A DNA stretch of 64,000 nucleotides from NCBI GenBank assembly GCA_024138025.1, contig JAMXBD010000058.1, positions 744,001-808,000 on the forward strand, read 5' to 3'. The DNA comes from Combretum micranthum (taxonomy: Eukaryota > Streptophyta > Magnoliopsida > Myrtales > Combretaceae). Below, piece after piece: positions 1-11,891 of this stretch. How positions within the stretch are numbered: the stretch's first letter is position 1; each line of letters begins with the position of its first letter. The notes under the pieces were generated by a model. The model was not told where the DNA came from. It saw only the letters and a list, made by a program, of their open reading frames with translations, and made no database searches. Both the position numbers and the translations under genes were made by a program.

Positions 1-3000
1 ATAGCCTGTTTATTCGTATTTTTATTACCACCAGTAATTTATTTGTCTAGTCTGTTATTCATTGTATTATTTCTACTATTCACTACTATTCATATATTTA
101 TACTTTTCCTTACTATTTACTCTTACTACCTAGACATCTACTTTCTTACAATTTACATTTCCAGTACTACTTTATATCTTTCATATCTTATATATTATTA
201 CTTTTCATTACAAAAATTACAAATCAATCAACTCTCTTCCTCTCTTTCTTCCCAAACCAACGGTACAACTCTCCCTCTCCCTCTCAATTTTATTTTTTAA
301 ATTTATTTTATTACATCAAAATTCCCTCCACCTTTATCTATAAATACCCCTTCCTCCATTCACTTCTTACACACTTTTTTTTTACCATAACAAAACTCTA
401 CCAAAATCATTTCTCAACTGATCTCTCTAATTTTCCTCTCTAAATTTCTCTTCCCAACTCTCTCTTTTCTTTACATCCCATTACTATCTCCATATAACCA
501 ACAACAAAATCCTTCTTCCTTCCTCTCCATATAAACATTAGGTAAAAATTCATAATGTTTCTCCTTCATGTCATGCAATAATACATTACCATAGTGTGTG
601 TTTCCTAAAACTATGGTGTTGAGAAAGCAACAATATGTTCATGTTTTGTTCTTGTCATGTAATATTTTATTGTACTGTTATGTTATATTATTCATGCTTA
701 TAATCTAACTCTTATATGTTACTAAATATATTTATGAACATATACTTCTTAGAGCATATAAGCTCACTAATCTAACTTTTATTTATTCATGCTTTGCAAT
801 TTATTTATTTATTTCATGTTATTATATTAAGACTAGTCTTTCTAGTCTTAGACTTGTCCTCATTAAGTCAAAACAATTTTTGTTCTTTCTTTTTGGACTT
901 GTCCATAATCTAAGTTTGGGAGCCTTGAAATAAATCTAAGACTCCATGAATTTCTTATTTGTTTTCTTATTTCCTTAAAGGACTTACCCATGTCTAAGTC
1001 CGGGAAGTATTGATACAAGCTAAGATTTCCCAATACTTGACTTTTATTAGGTGGTTATTTAATTTCTATGTCTTTTATCTTTTATATGAATTATTTTTGT
1101 TTATGGTACTTAACTACAAGTTCATATTCATGCATGATCATTTTAATGTTGTCTTAATAAAATAAAAGATTCCTGTCTTAAATAAAGAAAATAAGAATTA
1201 AACTCTTTATAATAAAAAGATATTTATTACTTAGGAAAAATTTCTATTGAGACTTAGAAACTTTGCTTCAACAAATTCTCTTAAAAAATTTAAACAAATT
1301 CATCATAAATCTTTAAGTATTAATAGCATAGACCTCTTTAACATTTAATTAAATAGTGTTAATACACACTCCCTTTTCAAACTACTAAAATAAAATTTAT
1401 TACAAAACCTTAATATTGATAATTCTTTATCATGCAAATTTTTCTTAAAAACTTATTTATAAGATTATCGCCAACACTTTGACAAACACTATGAACGAAA
1501 CAACTTTTCTAAATTAAGTTTAAAATCAACTCACTGGTTAAAAATCCACTTAGGAATAAATCAATGTGTAACTTAAGGAACTAAGATTTATGAAATAAAA
1601 ATACATTTTCTTTTATGAAATTAAGAAATACAAATAATTAGATATTTCTAACAAAGATCTATGTATTGAAAAATTATGGATTTAAAAAGAGTTATTATGA
1701 ATAATAATCTAAAACAAGCTATTCCTTTAATTTTCCTCATAAGCCAAAATTTAAAACGTTTTTATACAACTTAGGATGATTTTTCCTCACAACCACATAA
1801 AAGTTCATATTTCAAAAGATAATTCATTAAAAGAAGTGTAGAATAAAAAAATAAAGTATTCAGGAATTCAAAATAAATATGGAAACATGAATTTCTTTAA
1901 TTGAGTGTCACATTTACAAATCTAAGAATTAGTGTTTTGTTAAAAGAATCAAACTTAAGAAATTCTTTTAAAAAAACTACACTTGGGTTTTTGTCACAAG
2001 ACTATGATACATTAAATAAATTGTTAAGAAAGAATTTGTGAATAAATATAAGATCTCTAAAAATTTTAAATGCATATATTGAATTATGATTTTTCTTGTT
2101 AATCAAATCAAATATTTACAAGTCAAAGAATGACGCTTCACTAAACTCTATCTTACATAAAAATTGTTTACAAATTTTATTCTAAGATAATATCATTAGA
2201 ATCATGCATATGATATGAGTCTATGTATATATTAAAAGGATTTTTCAATTATATAAATATTTATGTGTTTGATATAGAATCTTGGATGAAATAAAATTAA
2301 GAAAAAAAATACAAATTGGGGCTAGAATTTACGTGTTAAAGCTGTACCGACCCTTTTTTGAACTTAAATGACTTCAAATGTTCAAAATAACCTTAGAAAT
2401 AGATAGATCTTTTCGAATAGGTAGAAAAGACATCTTATAAGCAAAATTTCAAGTTTAAATGAACAAGTTATGACCATTTTAAGTTTAGGTTTTACATAAT
2501 CTGATTTTTGACAAGAATCATGAAATAAAACTAGAAAGTTTGAATATAACTTCCATGAAATCTCATACCGGCTTATTTCTTTTGTCTAGGTAACGAAGAA
2601 TATGTGATCTTCCTTCATGAGAACTACTACGGCTAAGAAGTTACGATATGGACTAATGAGTTTTACCTTACGTTTTATGTATTCGCGCATGTGCTTGTAG
2701 AATAGAGCACTAGATATTAGGGAAAGATAAAAATTGATATGCATGTGGGTTATTATGGGTGCTATGTATGTGATTCGTTATGTATAATCAATAAATGATA
2801 AGCATATTGGAGCTCAATTGGTTGATTAATATAAGTTGCCCTTATGTATATTGTTGTGTGTGCAAATATTGATTGATCACGTTAAATGGATTAATGTCGA
2901 ATTGCAAATTTCTTATAACTAAATTGCTCGTGCATATTACTTAGATTATCTTCGCATTTTGCTACTACTCCTCAGTGTGAGACCGAAAAGGCAAGTTGCT

Positions 3001-3767
3001 TAGCTACATCTTGAGAATTAGGACGTTCGAGGAATACAGTCTCATTGTGTAGCCGAGCCGAATCGATCGCTTTGGGTAAGTAAAGCCTGGGGACTAGTAA
3101 TATGGTTGATTAAAAATCCAACACGAGCTCAATTTCAAGGAGGTTGATTGTGATCCATTCAAAGCATTCCCTAACCCAGAATAGAGCGGTAAATCCATTC
3201 TACATACGAAACCGAATAGTCGTATGTATTGTTTGATCATATTATTGTGCATTTCATATTCTTAATTAATGGACTTGTTTGATTGCTTTGTTATGATTAC
3301 TTTTGCGTAAGGAATATCTCACTGAGCTAGTTATGCTTACCCCTTAATAGGTTTATAATGCTACAGGATCATTATTTTTGTACCGAAGTCCATCCTGACC
3401 ATCTGAGTAGAACGTACGTTTTTGGAGAGCTTTTAGAGGGATTCTATTTTGAAGATTTTATATTAGATTTCCTTCAAAATCTTTCAGTTTTAGTTATTTT
3501 CTTAGTAAGACTATGTTATTATGGAGATTTATCAAGGAATGCCTCGTAGAAGATGTAAAACATTTTATTTTGATGAATCATAATAGTACTGCCTTGAATG
3601 TTCCCCTGCCACTATTTTCACATGCATAACTCCACCGGTCTCCCTTTACTGTGAACGTACGCCTTGTACCAATATGAAAGCTTTCGAGTAACTAAGATAG
3701 TCATTCTCAAGTTTTGATATTATGTACGGTAGCTTGTCACGTTTAAGGTATCTGTTGGGGCATGACA
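1..3767 (+). mobile_element. Right-hand part of a Tekay-like family-1 LTR, + orientation
   Basis: This AT-rich stretch has no supported gene. Its last ~165 bases, read on the - strand, start TGTCATGCCCC and match the LTR termini at 53748, 47704, 40935 and 14264. It is therefore a family-1 LTR in + orientation whose 3' end (GGGGCATGACA) is at 3767; its 5' start lies off the window. It also carries the conserved block shared by the other family-1 LTRs (about 2401-2488, inverted) and a TATA box at 339. The LTR ends directly against a - strand integrase reading frame, so it is a later insertion, either a solo LTR or the 3' LTR of a + strand element. Short open frames at 43-300 and 3358-3549 lie inside it and look like chance frames. 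Confidence 0.8.
339..346 (+). promoter_or_regulatory. TATA box of the family-1 LTR
   Basis: TATAAATA, followed by a C/T-rich stretch, is a good plant core promoter and sits where U3 would meet R in this + strand LTR. The same octamer occurs inverted in the E3 LTR at 45689-45696, at an equivalent place ahead of a C/T-rich leader on the - strand. The assignment is by position and sequence only. Confidence 0.6.
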
Positions 3768-5614
3768 CCAATATATCTCAGCTCAGCTTCCCTTAAGCCT
3801 ATACACAATGGATACTCTTTGTAAGGTTCCTTCAAATACACATGATCCCCCATATCAAACTCAAGAACTAGACGTTTTTTATATGCCTAACTCTTTTGTT
3901 TATCATGGGCTTCTTTCATCCTTTGCTGGATGATCTTAACTTTTCTTGCTGCATCTTGGATAAGCTCAGGTCCGATGGCCAACTTCTCTACATCATCCCA
4001 AAACAGAGGTTATCGGCATCTTCGTCCTTATAAAGCTTCATAGGGTGGCATCTTGATGGTTAAATGGTAGCTATTGTTGTAAGCAAATTCAACCAAAGGT
4101 AAGTACGCTTCCCATCTACCTTGGAACTCCATAACACATGCCTGCAACATATCCTCTAGGTTCTAAATAGTTCACTCTGACTATCCATCGGTTTACGGGT
4201 AGTAAGCAATACTGAAATGTAACTTAGTCCCCATACACTTTTGCAGACTTATCCAGAGCTTTGACACAAATATAGGGTTTTAATCAGATATGATTCCTGC
4301 TGGAACTTCATGTAATCTCACAATTTCTTTTACATACAACCTTGTTAGCTTGTCTATTGAATCGATCATATTGATAGGTATGAAGCGCGTCGACTTGGTA
4401 AGTTAATCCACTATGACCCATATGACATCACATCCAGCTGGTGTTCTGGGTAAACCACACACGAAGTCTATCGTAATCTGATCCCATTTTCATTCTAGTA
4501 TGGCTAATGGTTTTAGTAGTCCTCTTGGTCTTTGGTGCTCAATTTTCACTTGCTGACATGTAGGGCACTTCATCACAAATTCAGTTATGTCTCTTTTTCA
4601 TCCCATCCTACCAATTGTGGCTCTTAAGGTCTTAGTACATTTTGGTCCCACTGAGATGCACGGTGCATCTCGAATTACGAGATTCACCCATAATTTCCTT
4701 TTTTATCTCCTCGTCATCTGGTACACACAATCCTCCCTTCATTCTTACTACATCCTCCTTATCTATCTCAAAACCAGCATACTTCCCTTCTTGTACCTCT
4801 TGCTTAACTTTCTGAATTGCTTCATTATATCGTTATGCTTCCTTGATCCTGTCTATTAAGGTAGGCTTCATAACCAAGTTGGAAATTTCTGCCTCTACAC
4901 TATGTCCCACAAATTCAATACTTAGCCTCTCAATTCCTTTACTAACTCCTTCTGCATAGTAAGCATGGTAGCAACTTCTCCATGGTTCTTTCGACTTAAA
5001 GCCTCTACTACTGCATTTACTTTTCTGGGACAATAATTTATTCCAAGATCATAATCCTTTATAAGTTCTAACCATCTCCTTTGCCTCATATTCAATTCTT
5101 TCTGCGTAAACAAATATTTAAGGCTCTTGTGATCTATATATATCTCGCATCATTGTCCGTAGAGGTAATGTCTCTAGGGCTTGAGGGCAAAAACAATAGC
5201 AACTAGTTTAAGATCATATGTTGGGTAATTCTGTTCGTGTGGCCTTAACTGGTGTGAAGCATATGCGATCACCTTTCTTTCTTGCATAAGGACACACCCT
5301 AAGCCATTTCTTGATGCATCGTTATGGATTATATATGGCTTTTTAGGATATGGCAAAGTCAAGATTGGAGTAGATACCAAACATCGCTTCAATTCTTGGA
5401 AACTTTGCTCCTGCTTTTTGTTCCAAACAAACTTTTCATTCTTTTGGGTCAACTAAGTTAGTAGGTTGGCTATCTTTGAAAAATCTTATATGAACTTCTT
5501 ATAGTAGCCGGCTAATCCAAGAAAACTTCTAACCTCAGTTACCGTCTTTGGTTGTTTCTATTCCATCATAACTTTAATCTTTTCGAGATCTACCAATATT
5601 CCATTTATTGATAC
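3768..5614 (-). pseudogene. E3 pol, 3' portion: RNase H and integrase of a Tekay-like Gypsy element
   Basis: On the - strand this continues the reverse transcriptase segment at 13546-14263. It runs from the end of RT through RNase H (5174-5452, with an [10 protein letters not shown] motif and the [11 protein letters not shown] block) into the integrase zinc-finger and core regions, and stops near a GKLS-x-RYIG motif at the boundary with the + strand LTR at 3767. Many frameshifts and stops break it; the pieces at 4833-5033 and 4922-5113 are in different frames. The chromodomain end is missing, apparently cut off where the LTR inserted. The product would have copied and integrated element DNA; this copy cannot. 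Homology to E2 and E4 is obvious throughout. Confidence 0.85.
5610..5614. repeat. Left target site duplication (GATAC) of the Copia element
   Basis: GATAC lies directly before the TGTTATTG start of the 5' LTR and recurs at 13546-13550 directly after the 3' LTR. Such 5-bp duplications are the usual mark of Copia integration. Confidence 0.95.
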
Positions 5615-6206
5615 TGTTATTGTTTTTGCCCAAGGCCAAATATTTGATATTTTAATTTTATAATTTATTAAGAACAATAAAATGATTATTCCCAATCGGA
5701 TTAATAATTCTTATGTTTATAAATTATTTAATAATTTATTTCGTAAATTATTTTATAATTTATTATTATCCCTAATAAGATTATGGGACTAAAGTTATTA
5801 TTCGCATGAATAATAGACTTTTGTATAAATAGAACATAAGACGCTCTTCTAGGGAAAATGACATGTGTTGTCAAAAGAAATTTTCGAAACCCTAGAGAGA
5901 GTATGAGAAATTCGTATCTCTAGGAGCCCCTTCGAAACCAAATCTAGAAGCGTTCTAGATTGCGCTAGCACGCAAGAGGAGAATCCAAATCAAGGTTATT
6001 CTCGTGTGGATACCGTAGAGGGCGTTCGCAACGTGGCAACGTCTACAGATCCGTATCATCAAATAGCTTTTTGAAATTTGAAAAAGGTATTAAAACTTGA
6101 ACTTTTATTTTCGTTTTTGTATCTAATAAAAAACACATGGATATTGGAATTAGGGTTTTAATTTTAAAGAAAAATTCCGCTGCAAAACTGATAATAAAAC
6201 CCAACA
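5615..6206 (+). repeat. Copia 5' LTR (592 bp)
   Basis: Starts TGTTATTG and ends AAAACCCAACA, with the TG...CA ends expected of an LTR. A TATAAATAG box at about 5824 would place transcription start shortly downstream. The aligned 3' LTR at 12961 lacks seven bases near its own position 13420. Confidence 0.95.
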
Positions 6207-6207
6207 G

Positions 6208-6219
6208 TAGTATCAGAGC
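6208..6219 (+). other. Copia primer-binding site
   Basis: TAGTATCAGAGC, one base after the 5' LTR, matches the plant initiator Met-tRNA primer sequence TGGTATCAGAGC with one change (G to A at the second position). It would prime minus-strand cDNA synthesis. Confidence 0.85.
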
Positions 6220-7973
6220 GACTTGTGTTTTTGATTTGATCGAAATTATGTTATGATTTGCATGTGATGCAAATATAAATTGCCTTCTTGTTTATGATTG
6301 AATTCGTATTCTATTCATATGATGATATGAAATTGTTTTATTTGAAAATTCGAATCTTTTATGTATTGCATATGATGATATGCATAAATCATTTTATTTG
6401 ATATTCGAATCTTGTATATATTGCATGTGATGATATGAAATCGTTTTTGTTTGAAATTCGATTAGATCGAATCTATTGTGGTACACGGATCAAAATTTGT
6501 TTAGATAACATGTAATCTGTTTTGGTCGTTAATGTTATGTGTCGAACAGATTAATAAAAATTTTATCCACACGATCTTGTCAATTGGATTGATAGAGGCT
6601 TGGTGGCGGTGGGGTTAATTATTCGAGAAAGTCGAAATAAAAACTAGGGTTCTTGGAGAGAAACCCTAATTGTTATGTAGACATAACATAATCCATGAAC
6701 ATATAGATGTTTATGACGAAACAAAATAACGTCCTTGAAAAATAAAAAAAAAATGTATATATAATACACAGACATATTGATGAATGTGTAACAATATACA
6801 TTGACTTACCACGAGTATGCCCTGAGAATATAGTAAGTTCTGGACAATCCAAAATTATGTCGATATATGAGACATATGAATTTCTCAGAAAAATTCAAGG
6901 ATATTCGTACTAGGAAATGTATATTTTAAGGACGTTTTTCTTAAGGCATTGAATGATTTTGCAAATATAGATTTATAAAAATTGTTTAGCTTTTGAAGTG
7001 TTTTATGTTACATGTTCTTGTAAGCGCTTAAGTTATATGTATGGTGCATAGCATGGCCCCTAGGACTAGTCTGAACGCAGGTTCTATTTATTCATTTCAT
7101 GGGTTGTAATTTTATAAATACGACCTGCGTGTCGTTTTGATTATTGTAATTTAATTTTACTAGTTGTAGTAAGATTTTGTATCTTTTTCATCATTGTAAT
7201 GGAAGACATGAAGATGTAATGAAGACCTTTCCCAATCCATGATGATGAAGTTAAAGCCTTGATGAAGATACAAGTTTTTCAACTCAGATCCATGTTGATG
7301 GATCTTTACCTTAAGATCGTGCTATTGGTCTTCATATTGGCTTATGAAGATCAATATAGATTAAGGGCCATGCTATGACACGTTTTTATGTTATGCATAA
7401 CATGATAATATGCTGACATGTATGTGATACCATGTTTACAACCATATACTTAATATCCTTTACATGTGATAATAAGATAAAATATCACCCTTTTAAATCC
7501 CTCAAATAATATTAAGTCATGAAAATGCCTTCCATAGTTCGACACTTGTCAAGACTTAGATCGTCTAATTATAGGTTCTGCCAAAGCAGGGTGCAATAGA
7601 CTATCCTAGTCACACAAGGTGAATAATGGTGGTATCCACATGTTGTAATGGTTAGACTTAAATAGGCTATCAAAACGGTTTTGGGCCTATGGCATTAGAT
7701 GGGATTAGTAGGCCAGGACATGTGATGTCAATCCCATAACGAGAGTTACGTTTGATGTAATTGGAAAGGGTTTCCTACCTAAATAACTAAATTTTGGGTG
7801 TCATGCCATATGTGACTCAAGGTTTAGTGAAATATGGATCTTCACCCACTAAGAAACTTTATTTAATGGTTTCCAAATTAATACTAGAGGGTTATTAATT
7901 TGATAAAAATAGTGGGACTATGAAAATGGCTTAAATAAAGATAATTAACTTTGTATACCTCTATATGTAGATC
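6220..7973 (+). other. Copia leader between primer site and gag
   Basis: AT-rich, without a sustained frame. A motif around GATGATATGAAAT repeats several times at 6310-6450. I see no protein or RNA gene. Its length is long but not exceptional for a plant Copia leader. Confidence 0.6.
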
Positions 7974-8825
7974 ATGGCAACCAACAACACAACCTTGTGA
8001 TCAATTCTTGAAAAGGATAAGCTGAATAGTAAAAACTTCCTTGATTGGTATCGTAACTTAAGAATTGTTCTTAAGTACGAAAGGAAGTTGTATGTGATTG
8101 ATGAGGCAATCCCTGATGAACCTGCTCTTGATGCTCCAAGAGCTGAAAGAAATGCTTTTAGTAAGCATAAGGAAGACTCATTGGATGTGACCTGCATTAT
8201 GCTTGCCACCATGGAACCTAAGCTTTAGAAGCAAATGGAAGACATGGAGGCGTACGATATGATCGTACACCTAAAGGAAATGTTCCAAGAACAGCAAGAC
8301 ATGAGATTTGCAGTCACCAAGGAGCTGAATTCTTGTAAAATGGCTCTAGGTAGCTCTGTGAGTACACATGTACTCAAGATGAAGAGCTATATTGATAGAC
8401 TTGAGAAGCTAGGCTCTCCAGTTTCTAGGGAGATGGCTACAGATTTTATCCTAGGCTCTTTCCCTCCTAGCTATGACCAGTTTGTGATGAACTACAACAT
8501 GCACAAAATGGATGTGTCTATCATGGAGCTGCATGGAATGCTTAAGAATGCAGAACAAAATGTTAAAACAAATAACAATGTTCTGATGGTTCAAAAGGGA
8601 CAAGGCAAAAAGAGAAATGCCAATGGTAGAGGCAAGGGCAAAGCAAAAGGTCAGCCCAAAGCTAAAAAGCCCAAGCCTCAACCTAAGGCCAAACCACCCA
8701 AGGAAGGGGTTTGCTTCTTGTGCAATGAACCAGGTCATTGGAAGAGGAACTGCAAACTTTATTTGGAGGATTTGAGAAAGAAGAAGGGTAGTGAGACTAC
8801 TGCTTCAGGTATTTATGTCATATAA
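7974..8825 (+). pseudogene. gag: Copia gag (capsid and nucleocapsid), two early stops
   Basis: The likely start is ATG at 7974, in the same frame as everything to 8825. In-frame stops follow at 7998-8000 (TGA) and 8226-8228 (TAG). The capsid part shows the usual Copia order (a KNFLDWYRNLRIVL block, then SLDVTCIMLATM and AYDMIVHLKEMFQEQ). It is followed by a Lys/Pro-rich basic linker and one CX2CX4HX4C zinc knuckle (CFLCNEPGHWKRNC, 8712-8753), which binds genomic RNA in this family. After the TAA at 8823 the same frame runs into protease, so gag and pol were one frame. The family function is particle formation; this copy is broken. Confidence 0.93.
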
Positions 8826-9379
8826 GTCAATCTATCTACTTCTACATCATGGGTATTAGATACTGGATGTGAGTCTCACATTTGTGTAAATGAGCAGGGA
8901 TTAAAGCAAAGTAGAAAGTTGGCTAAGGGTGAAGTGGACCTACGCATGGCAAATTGAGCAAGGGTTGCTGCATTAGATATGGGAAATTTTGAATTAACTT
9001 TGCCTTCTGGACTTATTCTGATTTTAAATAATTGTTATTATGTGCCAGCTATGAGCAGTAACATTATTTCAGTTTCATGTTTGGACAAGGATGGTTTTAG
9101 ATTTATTATTGAGAATAATACAATCTCCATCTATCGTGGAGACATCTTTTATGGTATTGCTCATTTGATGAATGGTCTCTATATTCTAAAATTTGATGAA
9201 TCTGATCATAAGTCCATTTATAACATTAATACCAAAAGGTTCAAATCTAACAGTTTGAATCCAACTTACTTCTGGCATTGTCGTTTAGGCCACATTAATG
9301 AGAAACACATATCAAAGCTTCATCAAGATGGGCTTTTAATTCATTTGATTTTGAATCATATGAATCATGCGAATCTTGT
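8826..9379 (+). pseudogene. Copia protease and pre-integrase region
   Basis: Continuing the gag frame, the aspartic protease active site is visible as LDTGCESHIC near 8850 (D-T-G kept). An in-frame TGA lies at 8955-8957. The frame resumes through the end of protease (YYVPAMSSNIISVSCLDKDG) to the pre-integrase zinc-finger region, whose first histidines are in WHCRLGHIN near 9270. About 9335-9342 a one-base indel shifts the frame: the matching cysteine pair of the finger (CESC) is readable only in the frame that continues at 9380. Protease would have cut the polyprotein. Confidence 0.88.
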
Positions 9380-10434
9380 TTGATGGGAAAGATGACAAAG
9401 GTTCCTTTCACAGGACAAAGTGAGAGAGCTAATGACTTACTAAGCCTAATACATACCGATGTATGTGGAGCATTAAGTTCACCTGCTAGAGGAGGTTACT
9501 TATACTTCATAACTTTTACAGATGACTTTAGTAGGTATGGATATGTTTACCTAATGAGGCATAAATCCGAATCATTTGAAAAGTTCAAAATGTTCAAAAA
9601 TGAAGTACAAAATCAACTTGGCAAAAATATAAAAACGCTTCGATCAAATCGAGGTGGTGAATTTAAACCAAGATTTCTCTGATTATCTTAAGGATTGTGG
9701 GATAATCTCACAGTTGACTCCTCTAGGAACACCACAATGGAATGTGTTCTGAAATAAAATCGAACTTTATTAATATGGTTCGATCAATGATGAGTCAGAC
9801 GATCTTCCAATATCCTTTGGGATATGCCTTAGAAACTGCTGCGTTTATATTGAACAGGTTCCATCAAAATCGGTCGAAAAGACACCATACAGTTATGGAA
9901 TGGGAATGTCCCAGTTTGTCTTTTCTAAAGATATGGGGTTGTGATGCTTATGTTAAACGACAGGTGTCTGATAAGCTAGCAGCTAAATCTGACAAATGCT
10001 TCTTTGTGGGATATCCTAAAGAGACAAAAGGATACTACTTCTACAACCAATCTGAGAACAAAGTGTTTGTTGCTCGTAATGGTCATTTTCTAGAAAGAGA
10101 ATTTGTCTCTAAAGGAATCAGTGGGAGTACGATTCAACTCGAAGAAGTTCGAGAACCACAAACTAGCATAGAACCCATGATAGATGTTCAATCAGACTCG
10201 CAATTAGTTGCTGAGCCTGAACCACTAACTGAAGGCCCACGTAGGACTGGTAGGATTCGTCACGAGCCTGAGAGATATGGATTTCTCGTTACTGACAATC
10301 GCGATGTCATGCTCATAGACCAAGATGAGCCCACATCATACCAGGAAGCAATGATGGGCCCCGACTCTGAGAAATGGTTATTAGCCATGAGATCGAAATG
10401 CAATCCATGTATGAAAATCAAGTATGGACTTTGA
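9380..10434 (+). pseudogene. Copia integrase, second catalytic Asp lost
   Basis: The core starts LIHTDVCG, with the first catalytic Asp at 9458-9460, and continues through FTDDFSRYGYVYLM. The second catalytic Asp, normally in RSDRGGEF, is Asn here (codon 9647-9649). A stop follows at about 9680, and small indels scramble the stretch before 9760, although a Glu at the expected SE position can still be read. From 9742 a 230-residue frame carries the C-terminal part (ETAAFILNR, FLKIWGCDAYVK, KCFFVGYPKETKGYYFYN, VFLERE-like) and a linker towards RT. The enzyme would join element cDNA to chromosomal DNA; the Asn change alone should disable it. Confidence 0.9.
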
Positions 10435-11180
10435 TTGATCCACCCGATGGTGTAAAAACTATTGGATGTAAATGGGTTTTCAAGAAGAAAACTGACATGG
10501 ATGGCAATGTGCATACCTAAAGCACGACTAGTTGCAAAAGGTTTTAAAAACTCATGGTATAGACTATGATGAAACCTTTTCGCCTGTAGTCATGCTTAAG
10601 TCTGTGAGAATTCTTCTTGCCATAGCTGTATTATGACTATGAGATATGGCAAATGGATGTCAAGACAGCCTTCTTGAATGGAAACCTCATTGAGGATGTG
10701 TACATGACACAACCTGAGGGATTTGTTAACCGAGGAATTCACATAAGGTATGTAAGCTTCAAAGGTCCATTTATGGATTGAAGCAAGCATCTCGAAGTTG
10801 GAATCTTCGTTTTGATGAAGCAATCAAAGAGTTTGATTTCATCAAGAATGAAGATGAACCTTGCGTTTATAAGAGAGTTAGTGGGAGCGTAGTAGTTTTC
10901 TTGGTGCTTTACGTAGACGACATATTGCTCATTGGAAATGATTTCTACATTACAAAAGGTCAAAACATGGTTAGGAAATTGTTTCTCAATGAAGGACTTA
11001 GGTGAGGCTGCCTATATTCTAGGCATCAAGATCTATAGAGATAGATCTAGAAGGATAATTAGCCTAAGTCAGAGTGCATACATTGACAAGGTACTAAAAA
11101 GGTTTAGTATGGAGAATTCCAAAAGAGGATTTCTGCCAGTATCACATGGAATTAAATTGAGTAAGACTCAATGTCCACTT
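10435..11180 (+). pseudogene. Copia reverse transcriptase
   Basis: The start is recognisable as TIGCKWVFKKK near 10455. Several frame changes between 10500 and 10780 break the fingers/palm part (ARLVAKGF, then KTAFLNG-like and [13 protein letters not shown]). The palm motif YVDDILLIGND is intact at 10910-10942, so the metal-binding Asp pair is kept. A shift near 10990 moves the frame into LGEAAYILGIKIYRDRS. The domain copies RNA into DNA in the particle; this copy is not translatable as one protein. Confidence 0.9.
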
Positions 11181-11891
11181 CAAAAGAAGAACGGGAACGC
11201 ATGAGTAGGATTCCATACGCCTCAGCTATTGGTTCCATCATGTATGCCATGTTATGCACTCGACCAGATGTCGCTTATGCTTTAAGCATCACAAGTAGGT
11301 ACCAATCAGATCCAGGTGAAAGTCACTGGATAGCAGTCAAAAACATTCTAAAGTACTTAAGAAGGACTAAGGATGTGTTTTTGACATATGGAGGTCAGGA
11401 AGGTGATCTTGTAGTAAATGGTTACACAGATGCCAGCTTCCAATCTGATTCAGATGATTTTCGATCGCAATCTGGTTATGTGTTTTGTTTGAATGGAGGT
11501 GCTGTAAGCTGGAAGAGTTCCAAACAGGACACAGTTGCAGATTCTACTACGGAGGCTGAGTACATAGCAGCATCGGATGCAGCTAAGGAAGCAGTTTGGA
11601 TCAAGAAGTTCATTAGTGCATTGGGAGTTATTCCTAGCATTGCAAATCCAGTGGACCTTTATTGTGACAATAATGGGGCCATTGCACAGGCTAAGGAACC
11701 AAGATCACCAGCGATCCAAACACATACTCAGGCGTTACCATCTCATTCGAGAAATCATTGAAAGAGGAGATGTTAAGATATGCAGAGTACCCACAAATGA
11801 CAATGTTGCAGATCCATTGACTAAGCCTCTTCCCCAGTCTAAACATGATAGTCATACTAGAGCACTGGGCATTAGACTTATGATTGAGTAG
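11171..11891 (+). pseudogene. Copia RNase H
   Basis: One frame from 11171 to 11761 holds the RT thumb end (RPDVAYALSITSRYQSDPG) and RNase H with its acidic residues visible in GYTDASF (Asp 11429-11431), STTEAEYIA and LYCDNNGAI. A one-base change near 11700 then moves the end (RRYHLIREIIERGDVKICRV and DPLTKPLPQ) into the frame 11577-11891. RNase H removes template RNA during cDNA synthesis. The pol frame ends at 11889-11891. Confidence 0.9.

Noticed and set aside
43..300. 85-codon open frame rich in Leu, Tyr, Ile and Phe
   Set aside because: It lies in the T/C-rich U3 area of a family-1 LTR just before the TATA box. The composition alone explains it.
6208..6219. Possible tRNA gene fragments at primer sites
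   Set aside because: Only the 12-18 nt complementary to a tRNA 3' end are present. No cloverleaf arms follow.
8451..8738. Antisense frame across Copia gag, and many similar frames opposite gag-pol
   Set aside because: Shadows of the real coding strand. No independent motif.
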